The notes: generated from the sequence alone by a model not told the origin. A stretch of DNA of 64,000 nucleotides from Seminavis robusta (GCA_903772945.1 CAICTM010000095.1:58706-122705); one strand, 5' to 3'; positions 1 to 11,846 are shown, counted from the stretch's first letter. Numbers and translations: made by a program.

Positions 1-1572
1 AGAGAAGCGTCATCTGTAGGCCCAACCCTCCCGGTTTGATCAGTCGCATGTCCACATCCTCCAGCACCACTTTTCGAACAGGTGCAAATGTATGTGTCTT
101 TGTCAGCTGTGGGCAGCTGCAGCAAGTGTCTCTGCCCAGCATTGTTGCAGAGGCTCATGTTTGCCTGCAACCATTTGCCTGCTGGCTACTGTACTAGAGC
201 CGGAACAGCTGTCTGTAGTGGGGATTGGTTTCACAGGAACGAAGCCCAACAATGGAGCCATGATATCTCCAGCATCGCTCGCACTCCCTGCAACCAGTCA
301 GCCACTTTATCTTTGCTACGTTCCCATCGAGAATTGAATTAATCATGTTGTTATCTAAAGCTTTAAAATAAAAATCCCGTTTTGGTCCTCACTTTGTTGC
401 CCCTGATCCCATGGAACCTACCTGGTAGCTACAAGCCCCGAATTGCCTCTTCTTTGCCTAACTTGAAGCCTGCCTCCTTTCTCCTCCTTACCGGCTTCGG
501 TAGATAGCTTCCCTACGCTACCAGACCCCCGTCTTCTTACCGCATCTGCCTGTATCCCAACGCCATCCGGTCTTCCAACCTCCGTTGTCCTGCCGAGAGA
601 GAAAATGTCATGTCCCAAGAGATAGTTTACAGCTTCACTGGCTGGATTTGATGGTCCGTCGGTCACCGAGGGGTTGTAAATACTACCTCAAACTACGAGT
701 CAACACAGGGTATGGCATTCGTACTGGTTATTTGCAAGACAACTACATTAGATTAGCTACTGGATAGCGTAGTCTCAGCCAACAGATCATGACTTGGATT
801 GCTCAATGCTGTGTCCTTCTAAAGAGCTATCACTTCCCTACTGTACTCTAAAAACCCTGTCAGTTTTTCTGGCTAGATCTAGCTACTAGTTAGGCCAAAG
901 CACAATGGTAAAGCCACATTGAATCTCATCCAGTCAAACACCCGATGTGGTCCCGACACTGTGTTGCAGCTAAAGCTGTGAGTGACCCAAGTGGTGGTTG
1001 GTCGCACAGGAAGACCAGCCACCAATAGAGCCCTCACCCGCGCCACACTCACTGCAACCAGTCAGTCGCTTTACATGTAACTTACTGTCATCAAACTGGA
1101 TCAGAGGACGAGCGACAGATGATACGATAGAAGACCGTACGGTCCTAGAGTACATGTAGACCACTTTTAGAGAAGCGCCAATCTCGGCACAGGTTAATAT
1201 CGTAGTCGCACGACGCAAAGTACGCGAGGACACAGTGGTACATGGAAGACATCGGGTCATCCGGTCTTTCTCGTATCTTTCTCAAATTTTATTTGCTACG
1301 AGAGGGATGAGTCCATTTTAGAGCAGCGCCAATCTCGACACAGGTTAATAGTGTATTTGAGTAGATCTACACGTACCGTACGACTGTAAGACATCCGGTC
1401 TTTCTCACATCTTTCTCACCAATTACATAGAAGCCAGCTGCACGCAGCCTAAATAGAGAAGCGTCAACCTCGGCACAGGATTTTGACACCAACCATGCAG
1501 TCAATCAAATCTCATTATTTTGTTTGAGACAACAATTTGAGCGTTTGTAATACAGTAACACCCACGTTGACG
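1..1572. other. intergenic region with diverged repeats
   Basis: I see no convincing gene here. The open frames are short, in several frames at once and without recognisable domains. The stretch does contain diverged direct repeats: about 90 bases around 225-310 resemble 990-1080 (sharing CTGCAACCAGTCAG followed by a CTTTA), and a second family lies at 1166-1480. The 3' end should hold the promoter and 5' UTR of the tyrosinase gene that starts at 1573. Confidence 0.6.
1164..1480 (+). repeat. diverged tandem repeat, about 150-base period
   Basis: Three related segments begin with AGAGAAGCGCCAATCTCGGC or close variants at about 1169, 1320 and 1454, the first two continuing into ACAGGTTAATA. 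Each of the first two is followed or preceded by a shared CATCCGGTCTTTCTC block (about 1257 and 1391). A related start, AGAGAAGCGTCA, opens the window at position 1. They are seen directly; their origin is unknown. Confidence 0.6.
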
Positions 1573-3563
1573 ATGACCAAAACCCTGTTCCTTTTTGGGC
1601 TGCTCTGCCTCGCAACCCCTGCGGAAGGAGAGAAAGCTCTCCGGTCCCCTGATTCCAATAAGAGAAATGTAAGTTCATGGTAGCCTAGCCGACCAGATCA
1701 GTGAGTGCATTAGCTCGTCGACTCGACTCGACATTCCCTCACCTCATGACTTGTGCGTGATCACATCGCAGCTGGAGTCAAATGACGGCAGCTTTTGGTC
1801 CGGGGTCCCTGAGGATTCGGTTGACGGAGTTCCCGGTGCGATGATGAAACACACCAACGTTGTGACCTTTGGTGGTGAAGTCTACCCTCGTCTGGACGCG
1901 GAGGACTACATCGAGGAGAAGGAAATGACAGATCTTTTGATTCAGGCGTGGCAAGCCCTTGAGGATCGCAAGTGGTACGACCCTCTAGGGAGCTACCAGA
2001 TGAGTAACATGCACGCCAATGCGCCCTATGACAACGTCATCAACGAGGAGCTCGGATTTGATATCCAAGCCTACGCAGGTGTCGATTGCGATAGGCGCTC
2101 CCGTCAGGGTGGATATTGTGATCATAACAGTCCTCTCTTTTTGGTTTGGCATCGTGCCCATACAACCCTCTTTGAGCAACGTCTCAATCAAGAAGCCCGT
2201 GCAATTGCGGAAGAGTACCCGGAAGATGTTAGAGATACTTATCGTGAAGCTGCCAAAGCGCTTCGCATACCAGTTATGGACTACGGCAGCGTCCGTGTGG
2301 CTGCCAATGGATACCCCAGCCTCGTCGGGGATGAAATGATGACGTTGAGCATGAACAAAGATGGCGAAACAAACGTCCAGGTAAGCCGCCCCGTGGTCCT
2401 GGCTCTCACCAGTTGCCCATGCATAGCTCCTAGACCTCATGTTCTGTACTTGCTTCTGCTTTTCCAGGTCAGGAATCCCTTGCACTCTTTTGTCTTCCCC
2501 ATTACAACGGGAACAGATGTGACTGGATTAGGTCGTCCTCCTGCCACGGCCAACCCTCTGGTTTACGCCAAGGGCCAACGAACTGTCCGATATCCGGTAA
2601 GAACAAACGGCTCTGGAGCGCACACAAGTTGCGACCACATGCACTGTTGCTTGCTGTTTTCTAAACTTCCGCGACATGGGCAATGTCCATATGATATTAG
2701 CTGTCGGATGATTCCCAGGCGACAAACTCATCAGGTAAGTGTCGTGTCGTAAACTCAGTTTGGAGTCGAGTCGGTCTCAGCCTCATTCTGGCAACGGATG
2801 GAGCAAACTCTTCCTTAACTAACTATACTGCTACTCTTTCGATTCAATCATTCGACTCTTTCGTGCAGCTTCGGACGCAACGCTCATGGCCATGGCTCAA
2901 ACGTGTGTCCAGCCGTTGCTCTATGAATTGTTCACCAAGCCATTTACCAGTTACGATTGCATGGGGAATGAATTTGCTTCCGGCTGTGGAGAGGGCCAGA
3001 GTGAATACTCCCTGGAGAGGATCCATGGGTTTGGCCACAATTCCCTTGGAGGTGGAACCTTTGTTGGCTACATGAGCGGTGCGGGCACTCTCACGCAGCA
3101 GACCCCACTTCAGGCGTTTGATCCCATCTTCTTCATGCTTCATGCTTCCATGGACAAGTGGATGTCCATGTGGCAATATCTGAACCCCGACATGTGGATC
3201 GAGCCAGCCCTTGACATCTTTGGTTCTTTTTACCGTGATGTCAATCAAATTGTTGACGAAGACACTGTCTTGACTCCGTTCTGGCTTGATAATGACAAGA
3301 AGGATGGAGAATTTATCACTCCTGCCATGATCCGCAACCACATGGACCTGGGTTATACGTACCCTGTCCTTCAGGGAGTTTCCAGCAAGGAGGAGCTATT
3401 GGCAAAAGTGGAGGAGCTGTACGGGAACTTTGCTTTGGACGCGTCCGGTTGCATGGCAGTTGGTGGAATTGTGCTCAACGAGTGTAATACTTGCTGCCAG
3501 AATTCCGTTACTGGCTGTGTGAGTGAACCTGCGGAACCTGCACCTAATGTTTGTGCCGCTTGA
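1573..3563 (+). CDS. secreted tyrosinase-like type-3 copper protein
   Basis: I join five exons, 1573-1668, 1772-2380, 2468-2596, 2701-2734 and 2869-3563, giving 520 residues in one frame with GT-AG introns of 87-134 nt. The first exon encodes a signal peptide (MTKTLFLFGLLCLATPAEG). The CuA signature is present at residues 150-167: H150, then the WHR at 158-160 and E167. The CuB part has H342 and H346 in a RIHGFGH context, and DPIFFMLHASMD at 374-385 with H381 and D385. The first His of the usual HH pair is Leu here, yet the family pattern D-P-x-F-x(3)-H-x(3)-D is satisfied. Tyrosinases oxidise phenols to quinones with two coppers; substrate and role here are unknown. The Cys-rich C-terminus (residues about 483-518) may be an extracellular tail. 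Short exon 4 (34 nt) is the least certain part. Confidence 0.85.
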
Positions 3564-3797
3564 GGCGGAGAATGATCGAGATGATCGTGAGGAGGGCATG
3601 CATTGTTTTTTGTGGGTTGTGGGCTGTGGGTTCGCTATATTTCTTAACAACAAGTTCTAAAGTAAAAAGTGCCAAATACCTTGATATTAAGCCTAAACTG
3701 TGGTCTTCCATGAATAGTACAGTAGCTATTGCTGATAATACAGCACTAATGGCGAGGTTCTAGTAGCTTCACTGGCGTTTAGATCCCTTGTACATAC

Positions 3798-3818
3798 ACG
3801 TCAGTCACTGACGTCAGT
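3798..3818. promoter_or_regulatory. candidate CRE-like palindrome upstream of ChaC-RCC1 gene
   Basis: ACGTCA at 3798-3803 is followed by TGACGTCA at 3809-3816, inside the 12-base palindrome ACTGACGTCAGT (3807-3818). TGACGT/ACGTCA are bZIP-type sites; in Phaeodactylum tricornutum such motifs act as CO2/cAMP-responsive elements. They lie about 180 bases before the chosen start codon at 3994. Function here is inferred from motif and position only. Confidence 0.35.
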
Positions 3819-3993
3819 GTGAATGTCACAAATTATTATTGTTATTGCATCGACATTGTTGTTCCGAGTCCATCGACAACCTCGTCCAAGACATGGACAA
3901 AAAATACGAAGACTAATCAATCCCACGGCTGTTATTGTGGCCCATATTCTAATCCTGCCTGTATATATGAATCGACATCCCGTTTGCAGTTGG

Positions 3994-6370
3994 ATGCAAC
4001 AGTGGCAACTAGCTCTCGTCGTTATTACCCTGCTGGCACCAGCAGTGCGTTTTCCTTTGGCATTTGGGTTTTATCCTCCTCGTTTTTATCCTCCTTTCCA
4101 AGAGTTTAGTAGTATCATGACAGCCACTACTTTTGTTGTTGGTAGTACTGGTAGTTCTAGCAGCACCCCCGTGTGGGATCCAGTGGAGCAGATTTACGTG
4201 GGTGGCGTAGTACCGGGCGCCAGCAATGACGACGTGTCGGAATTGTTGAATGCATCAAAAGGCACACTGCGGGTCTTTGGTTATGGATCTCTTTGCTGGA
4301 ATCCTGGGGCGGGTGCTTTGGGTCACTCCTCTGTGAAACGTTCGGCCGGTCATGCCAAGGGATATCGACGAGTCTGGGCGCAAAAGAGTACCGATCATCG
4401 CGGTTTTCCAAGTTTTCCAGGGATTGTTTGTACCCTCCTCAGTGAGAAGGAAGTGGAGGGGATTCTTTCCAACCAATCGACTACTGACGACAATGACAAC
4501 GACGACAAAGAAACGACAAGGATGATGACGGAAGGAATTTTATCACGTGCCACCGGAATTGGCACAGGAATGTTTGGCCGAATTGGATTTTCGAGAAAAG
4601 GGAGGCTATGCCCGGGAAATTGTGACTGTGGTACAAGACGATACCGGCGAAGAAGTTCCGGCATTGCTGTATCGAGGGACCCCCGAGAATCCCGCCTTTT
4701 GGCCACTGGCACTGCAAGAAATACCCTTGGCAGCAGCCGTCATGGCAGTTTCCATCGGTCCATCTGGACCCAATCATGTCTATCTCAATCAACTCGACGC
4801 ATTCTTGAAGCAACACACGACCAACACGGCAGCGGACGATGATGACACGTGCCGATTGGCAAAAATGGTCCAACAATTGCAACAACACCAGCTCTATTTC
4901 CTATACGGATGTGGTTCCAATCAACATGGACAAATACGACAACATACGACGACAACACAAAAACCTCCGGATCAAGATATTCCGCAACTCTTGGAAAGTG
5001 TTCTTTGTACCACCATCCAATCATCAACAACCAACAACAACAATACTAAAAAGGACAAATCACCGGTAGTAGATCCACCCCAACAATTACTGGCGGGAGG
5101 AGGACATTCCGGGTTGATCACGGCACGTGGGAAACTATTCTTGTGGGGTTGGAACGAACAGGGACAATGTGGCAGCAACACCAATCATCATCATCATGAC
5201 AATAATAAAAAGTGCCCACTGCCAGTCAGAGAATGTCCCGATATGCTCGTCAAACACGCTGCGTTGGGATTTTCGCACACGCTCGCCATTGAACGGGTGA
5301 CCCGCAAACTCTACGCATGGGGAGATAACACGTATGGACAATGCGGTCCTCAAAAGGACAAGCAATCTGTCATGGAAATGCAACCCACATGCATCCATCC
5401 CGACGACCGGTTCATTGCCGTGGCGGCCGGTGTCTTTCATTCGGCCGCTATAACCACACAGGGTGCATTGGTCACGTGGGGAAATGGCAAACACGGACAA
5501 TGTCTTGACAACAACAACAACAAAAACTGGAGTCCACCGGATGGCAGCAAATTAGTCCGCGTCGTGTGTGGGAGGCATCATACGGCCGTGGTGGATGATC
5601 GAGGCCGTGTCTGGACACTCGGTGACAACAAATACGGACAACTTGGGCGGAATGTCATCCAAAATGGAGAGCACGCCAAATCCAAACCACGAGATTCCGT
5701 CCCGTCACTGGTGGATGGACCACTGGGTTCCGACCACGATCATCGTCATCGGGTCGTCCAACTCGAAAGCGGTTGGTCTCATCTCGTGGCACGGGTCCAA
5801 GTTGCGGATGCTAGTACAACAGCAGCGTCCGTCGTCTATGGTTGGGGTCGCAGTGACAAAGGACAGTTAGGTGTCGCCGCCCCAACGAATGTCCTTTCGC
5901 CGCATCGACTCGAAACGTCGTCGCATATACAACAAGTCGCTTGTGGATCCGAGTCCACGTACCTGTTGGCAGAGGATGGGAGCATTCACAGTTGCGGATG
6001 GAACGAACACGGAAATCTGGGGATTGCCTCTACTTCTCCTGCAACGAATCCAAACAAAAACGACGACGACGACGAGGAGGAGGAGACTGCTCCAGACAAC
6101 AACAACAAAAACGACGACGAGGAAGATCAGGTCACACTCATCACACCCAGGGGCAGTTTCGTGTTTTTCGAGGACGGGAGCATGAGTGAGCTCGGACAGA
6201 ATCATAATCTTGCGGAAAAGAATGCGGATGACCAAGAAAACGTCACGAGGATCACGCCCCTGGAGGGAACGGAGCGCATCGTATGTCCTCCTACTTACGA
6301 GTCGTCGAAGGACAAGAGCCAGCTGTTGATGGCAGCAGGAGGGGCTCATTTTCTAGTCATGAAAACGTAG
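3994..6370 (+). CDS. ChaC-like gamma-glutamylcyclotransferase fused to RCC1 repeats
   Basis: The N-terminal part is a ChaC domain: FGYGSLCWNPG near 4273, then RRVWAQKSTDHRGFPSFPG, and after a frame change LDFREKGGYAREIVTV and the TPENPAF/LNQLDAFL end near 4805. ChaC enzymes cleave gamma-glutamyl peptides such as glutathione, releasing 5-oxoproline. The rest, about 4890-6360, is a series of about seven RCC1 repeats (HTLAIE..LYAWGDNTYGQCG; HTAVV..VWTLGDNKYGQLG; VVYGWGRSDKGQLG), which normally fold as a seven-bladed propeller. The first half reads in frame 1 and the second in frame 2; the switch lies between 4453 and 4547, either a short intron (a possible 82-nt one at 4453-4534 with weak splice sites) or a one-base error in the TTTT at 4538-4541. 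Start 3994 gives a signal-like MQQWQLALVVITLLAPA; ATGs at 3823, 3967 and 4117 are alternatives. Asn/Asp/His runs interrupt the propeller. Confidence 0.75.
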
Positions 6371-6993
6371 CTTGCTTGTACTGCAGTACTGGTACCGTAA
6401 ATTTTTGAGCCCATTAGAATCGAATCGTACCGCACGGGCAGATTGCAGCAGGTTCGTTTTTATTGCTACTCGCAATGACTTAGCTCCTCGTCTATTGGTA
6501 CCGGTGCGGTCAATCGAGGACAACTTCATGTGGACAGATAGACTTTGCACCCCCCCAACGTTGGATCGGCTCCACCGGAGCCAACCAAGGGAAAAATCCT
6601 CCAGATTTGTGAACCACCTCTCCCCAAGAACACGGGCGTCGTCGACAGCGTTGTTCTGAAGGCCATTACCTCCTTTTTCACCGTCAAGCGGAACGGTTTT
6701 GTTGGCGGGACAGCACTTACGGGTGACGACCACCATGGCCATTATGGGATGGGATTGGGTGCGTGGTATTGCTTGGGCCAATGGCAAAACAACCATCTAC
6801 GTATAGAACAATCGATTGCCTATGAAGTTCGTGGTAACGTTAGTAAATTGTCCTCTATTTAAAAAAATATTGTGTAGCAGAAAGAGATGTCAGGAGACAT
6901 CTCCATTGTCACCCCCTTTTGGAAGTCGCTCTTGTAGTTGCTTCCTTCAGTCCCTCGCTCGATCTCCGGCTCTTAACTTCGATCGATCCTTTT
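6371..6993. other. gap between convergent genes
   Basis: This 0.6 kb lies between the ChaC-RCC1 stop and the histidine-kinase stop. Open frames on both strands (for example 6545-6862 plus) overlap each other and show no domain or repeat I recognise, so they are probably chance. It should contain both 3' UTRs. Confidence 0.5.
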
Positions 6994-9900
6994 TCATGTA
7001 AGTTTTGGTGTGATGCTAGGGGGAACTGGGTGGTATTCACCCGGGATGTCTCCTTGGGTGGAAACTCCATGTTCCACCCACGTGGCTTCCAAATCACGAA
7101 TGTTGATGGGTTTGGGCAAGACACAATTCGCTCCATGGGCCTTGAAATACAGAATGTCTTCGGGAAGTAGATTGCCCGTTACACCAACACAAAAGGCACT
7201 ACAGCCCAATTCGCGCATTTGTCTGCACGCTTCTGGTCCCTTCATGACTGGCATTTCATAATCGAGCAGGACAACATCGTAGGGAGTGCCTTCGTCCATG
7301 GCTGCCTTCATGAGTTCCACAGCCACTTGGCCATTTTCGGCTTGACCACAAGTGTGCCCTTTTCCGACTAGTAATCGTACCAACAATTTCCGGTTCATAT
7401 CGGTATCGTCGACGACCAGAATTTTGAAGGCTTCCAGTGTATCCTCGGAGCTATCGGGTCCCTCCCGCTCTTCAAAAGCACTCTTTAGGTTGTCGGGAAG
7501 CGTACAAACTGGAGCGTGATACAGTGGTAGAATCATGGTGAAGGTGGATCCATGTCCATGACCCTCGGAAGACACCATCAGTTGTCCTCCATGTTGCTCT
7601 GCAATGCCCTTGGCAATGAACAATCCCAAACTGATCGATAGATAGAGACGGCGAAGCAAGCAAATATGATATGAGGTACACGAGCGAAGCAAGTTAGTTT
7701 TGAAGCAAGAAAGACAAGGACGCTTGACTCACCCACTGCCTTGCCCTGCTTGCAATTTATTGACATTGAATTGCACCCCTTCGCCAAAGACGGTGCTAAC
7801 TTCTTGTGGACTCATCCCCGCGCCACTGTCTTGCACATCGACCTGAAGGTATCCACTTGGCGGAAACTCGACCACGTCCCCCCGCTCCAATGCAAACTCG
7901 ACCTTTTTCTTGGTGGCATCCGGCAGGACATCGGACCGTTGCTGCCAGGATACACGAACTGTAATGTTGCCTACGGTAGATAGAAGACAGACAAGATCGA
8001 TGTAAGCACAAACTTGTATGACGAATGACATTCCGTACTTGATTTCATCCTTGCATTGCATTGCATGGTGTTACGGTACGTACCTTTCTCGGGTGTAAAT
8101 TTGACGGCATTGGACAAAAAGTTGCGCAGCACTTGTGTGATCCGGACCCCGTCTCCCACGACAATTTGTTCTCGCACGTCGAGGGGCAAGTCCCTCGTGG
8201 AGGTTATCGTTCTAAAAGTTGCTTTTGAAGCCGACGTGTTGTTCTCTCCTCTCTCTAGCACATCACTGTCGTCGTTACATGCCGCCGTCTCTGTCTCTGT
8301 TGTTGTCATTGGCGGTGGCTGCTGTAAGAGTGCCGAATAGTCGACTTTGTAACATATTTGTTTGGCCAATGCGTATATTTTGAATTCCTCCGTGGTCCGC
8401 TGTATCAATGCCCAAATGGGCAACAGCGCCAGTTCCAGATGCAACGATTTGGTTTCTACCTTGTCGTAATTGAGCAAATCACTGAGTACATTGACGGCCG
8501 CCTTGGCATTGGCAATGACTTCCTGATTCAAACTGGACCAATCGGTCAGTTTGTCTTGCAAATCCTTCTTCTTGTTGTTGTTATTGTTGTTTTGGTTCTT
8601 TTGCTGCGTCTTTTGATACTGTGTCATTTCTTGTTGGAGTAAATCGGATCCCATACAAATGGTATTGAGTGGCGTTCGCACTTCGTGCGAGACAAATCGT
8701 ACAAATCGTCGTTTCGCTTCTAGAATGGATTGTTTGCGATGAAATTCTTGTCGGACAAAGAAATCATAGAGAAAGAATAGAATGGCCGTAAAGAGGACGA
8801 TACACACCGATCCAATGGCCGTGACCAATGGATTGGTGGTACTGTAAACCTCGAGGAATTCCGCGGAAGGATACAATGTGAGTGTGTAGGATGCCGACGT
8901 ATATCCAAAGACTTCCTTGGACGTGAGTTCAATGGATTGTCCGTAGGTAGTGTAGCGAGGATCGTGCAAGTCTCCCATTCCTCTGTTGTGTTGAATGAAT
9001 GTAAAGTGACGTGAGTGCAAGACCTTCAAAAGAAGAAGACGAAGAAAGAGTTGTGTTCGTTGTAAACTTACGTGACGGAAGAGATCCCCTGTTGAATGTG
9101 ATAGGAAATGGCTTGTGTTTCTGTTTGTAGTACACAATCAATCCCATTGACTTCTCGACTATTGGTAAAGAGAGCCGCCATGGTTTCTTCCCATTCGTAA
9201 ATGGTCATGACCAGCCCGACCACTTGTGTCGGATTATTCTTTGGATAAATGGGTTGTACGACCAATCCTCCTGGACTCTTGGGTTGTGCATTGGCATCGT
9301 ATGTGACCATCATGTCTCCCAAAATGGCACATTCCGTCAATTGGTCTCTCATATTGATGATATGATCTTGTTCATCTTGTTCTTCATCAGTCTGATTATT
9401 CATATTCATGTGCAGATCATTACCATTGGCACACGTAATCATTTCCTCGACGGTTTTTCCAAATCGATCCATGGAATTGATATTCATGAGTAGAATTTCG
9501 TGTGTGGCACTGTGCATGAGAAACGGACAAAAGAGATTGTACTGATTGTCCCAGTCGTACTGCGCATTGGTTTCTCGATAGATTTGCAAGTCGGCATCAA
9601 ATCCATGAACGCCTTGTGTCAAATTGCCATCGCCATTGAAATCGCGGAGTCCAATATGATCCGGATAGTCGTTGATTTGTGAAAAGGCGATATGGTAAGC
9701 GTAGTCTTCAAACGCTTCTAATTGATCGGGTGTGACAAAGGGACACAATCCCAGATGCTTGAGTGTCTTGTTGACGGCCGACACGTCCATGATCGACTTG
9801 GCAATGTCATCAAATCCCACCATGGAGACATTGGGCCATTGCGCCGCATCGGGGAATTGATACGACATGACCGCCGCCATGGCTTTGACGCCCAATCGTT

Positions 9901-10216
9901 TGCGGAGTGTAATTTGGAGCGCTTCTTCCAATGCCCGTGTCGCAATGGCATTGAACTGTTCGTGCGCCAATTGCGTTTCACTGTCCGTCAAGAGTCGATG
10001 CGCGCCAACACCCAACAAGATGCACACTACTAATAGGCACGTCAAGAAGACCAATCGACTCGCCATGACGCGTCGAGCCGCTCGTTCATCGCCATTCGAG
10101 TGCTGTCGCGTGCTGCTGCTGCTATAGATGCCCGAACTACCACTACCACCCGATGTACTACGGGTGCCGGACCGATTGTACGACGATGTCATGCTAGTTC
10201 GGAAGCTATTCATCAT
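6994..10216 (-). CDS. CHASE-domain hybrid histidine kinase
   Basis: Four exons read leftward, 10216-9072, 8982-8084, 7970-7733 and 7630-6994, give 972 residues; introns are 89, 113 and 102 nt with GTAAGT, GTACGT and GTGAGT donors. A Ser/Gly-rich N-terminus is followed by a membrane segment (about 52-72), a large extracellular CHASE-like sensor (about 75-350), and a second membrane segment (432-458). Then come the HisKA dimerisation domain with H481 in SHEVRTPLN, the ATPase domain (N box RNFLSNAVKFTP, DSGAGM, GQGSGLGLFIAKG split by the third intron), and a receiver domain with D835/D836, phospho-acceptor D884 in LLDYEMP and the PKP lysine. All phosphorelay residues are present. CHASE domains bind small extracellular ligands (cytokinins in plants); the ligand here is unknown. 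A free phosphotransfer protein would be the expected partner. It is transcribed away from the Cys-repeat gene at 10818. Confidence 0.9.
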
Positions 10217-10817
10217 TGTGATTGATTGTGTTTGATTACTGTGTTGTGTCTTCTTCTGTCGATGTGGTCGTATCTATCTGTTGCTTGTACTTATAACTAG
10301 CTAGCTAGTAGAGAGAAGCCTAATAATACGAGAGCCGATAGATGCAGTGTGAGTGTGGCCATCGACCATCGAGTGCAGCAACAGGAAAAAGAAGGCTGCG
10401 TCCTGTTGGTAATAAGAGCACAAGGACCAACAAGAAAAAAGAGATTGAAGTTCAATGATCTCTGTGTCGTTTGGGGGGCAATTGATCATGCCAAGCAGTT
10501 GGCAACGTCGCGCAATTACTTAGCGATTTCTATACCTACGACTTTCTTCTTACGGAATGGCCTTGATACTTATTGGATTGATTGTTCTTCGGATACCCAT
10601 GGACATAAGGGGACGGTCGAGGCAGCTGCAACGTGTCACTCAAAGCGCATGCTTCCACTGGCTTCCGTCCAGGTTATTATTAAAAAAGCTAGCTGGTAGA
10701 GCTGCTAAAGGTTCAATAACTAGCTAGATGTTTGCAATCGTTCGCTATCCCGATGCTGACACTTGACATTGCCGTTGCATGAAGCATCAATCAGGACCAC
10801 AGTAGACATATGGTTCC
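10217..10817. other. divergent promoter region
   Basis: About 600 bases separate the start codons of the histidine kinase (minus) and the Cys-repeat gene (plus). No protein-coding signal is convincing. CTAGCTAG-type palindromes occur near 10299-10308, 10687 and 10721. It probably holds both promoters. Confidence 0.5.
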
Positions 10818-11846
10818 ATGTTGTTTGCCCCTGTGTTAGTACTAGTAGTACTGCTCTGGTTGGCATCTCCTTGGCCATTGCCACTGGTGTTGGCAGAGCA
10901 AGCAAACAAAACAAACTCCTCTGTCGCTCAGTTTCAATCTATAATTATTATTTGCACGAGACATTGAGCAAGTGTGTTCGTTGGAGCAGTTGTTGGCGGC
11001 AGATCATGATCATGATAATAATGCAACAACAACTTTGTCGTGTCAAGATGCCTGTGCTCCAACGTTCCATTGTTGCGATCCATATGAAAGTGGAAATAGC
11101 ACCTGCTGGCAAGAGAATGCGGCAGGGTGTGTTTCCTACGCAAAATGTCATGCTTTGACGACTTCAACTGGAATGCTACATGATCCAGCTCACAGAGATT
11201 TGGATCGAATCTGCAGCAGCGCCAGCATTGAAATTAGACGCTCTGACTGTGAAGTAGCCTGTTCGGACGTCTCCTGTTGCTACCTGGAACACCAATCGTG
11301 TGTGGCCAGCAACTTTCAAGTGTGCATCGATTATGCCCCCTGTCAGAATCTCAAGGACGACTCCACCATTATCGAAGCGGCTCCCACTGATTTGGACGAG
11401 AGATGTGCACACCAATCATCACCAACTTGCGCACGAGAGATTGTCGGGCTGCTCTCTACTGCTGCTCGGACCCGCATTCTTCCTGCTATCGCCACAACTT
11501 TTTATCATGCCTGACCTATTTGCACTGTACTAATCACGGCAATCATTCTGATGATATTGATACAGATACATCATCATCCATCTCCATTGCTCCCCTCTAC
11601 TCCAGAGTCAATCCGCCTCCCACCAATTTGGACGGGGTTTGTTCACCAACTGGAATTGCGGAACTTGGGATCCATAAATGCGCCTTGTTTTGTGCGCCCG
11701 CACGGTGTTGTTGGGAAGATGATGGGAGCTGTTTTGGAGAGGATCCTTTGGGGTGCTTGGAATACCAACGATGCAAGATATTGCTCGAACCTCAATACTA
11801 CTCGGATGATTATTGGACGTTCCCACCCACTACTGTTCAACCATAG
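10818..11846 (+). CDS. secreted Cys-rich four-repeat protein, reading frame broken
   Basis: The ATG at 10818 opens a strong signal peptide (MLFAPVLVLVVLLWLASPWP). Downstream are four copies of a module with Cys spacing C-x3-C-x(3-4)-CC-x(6-9)-C-x7-C-x2-Y-x2-C, linked by a DLDxxC spacer; copies lie near 11040-11155, 11250-11350, 11430-11525 and 11685-11795. Such paired-Cys modules suggest a disulphide-rich extracellular protein; no known family is assigned. The signal peptide and the last two modules are in frame 3, the first two modules in frame 1. The first switch could be an intron (10887-10968 or 10887-10989, weak donor GTGTTG). The second, at about 11430-11442, has no room for an intron and is a true frame break, for example a two-base slip in CGAGAGATT. 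It is therefore either a young pseudogene or carries a sequence error. Confidence 0.6.

Noticed and set aside
82-1260. Open frames of 80-96 codons before the tyrosinase gene
   Set aside because: They overlap in several frames, run through repeats and show no domain, signal peptide or codon regularity.
6372-6862. Plus-strand frames between the ChaC-RCC1 and kinase genes
   Set aside because: Overlapping frames on both strands, no recognisable features; most likely 3' UTR.
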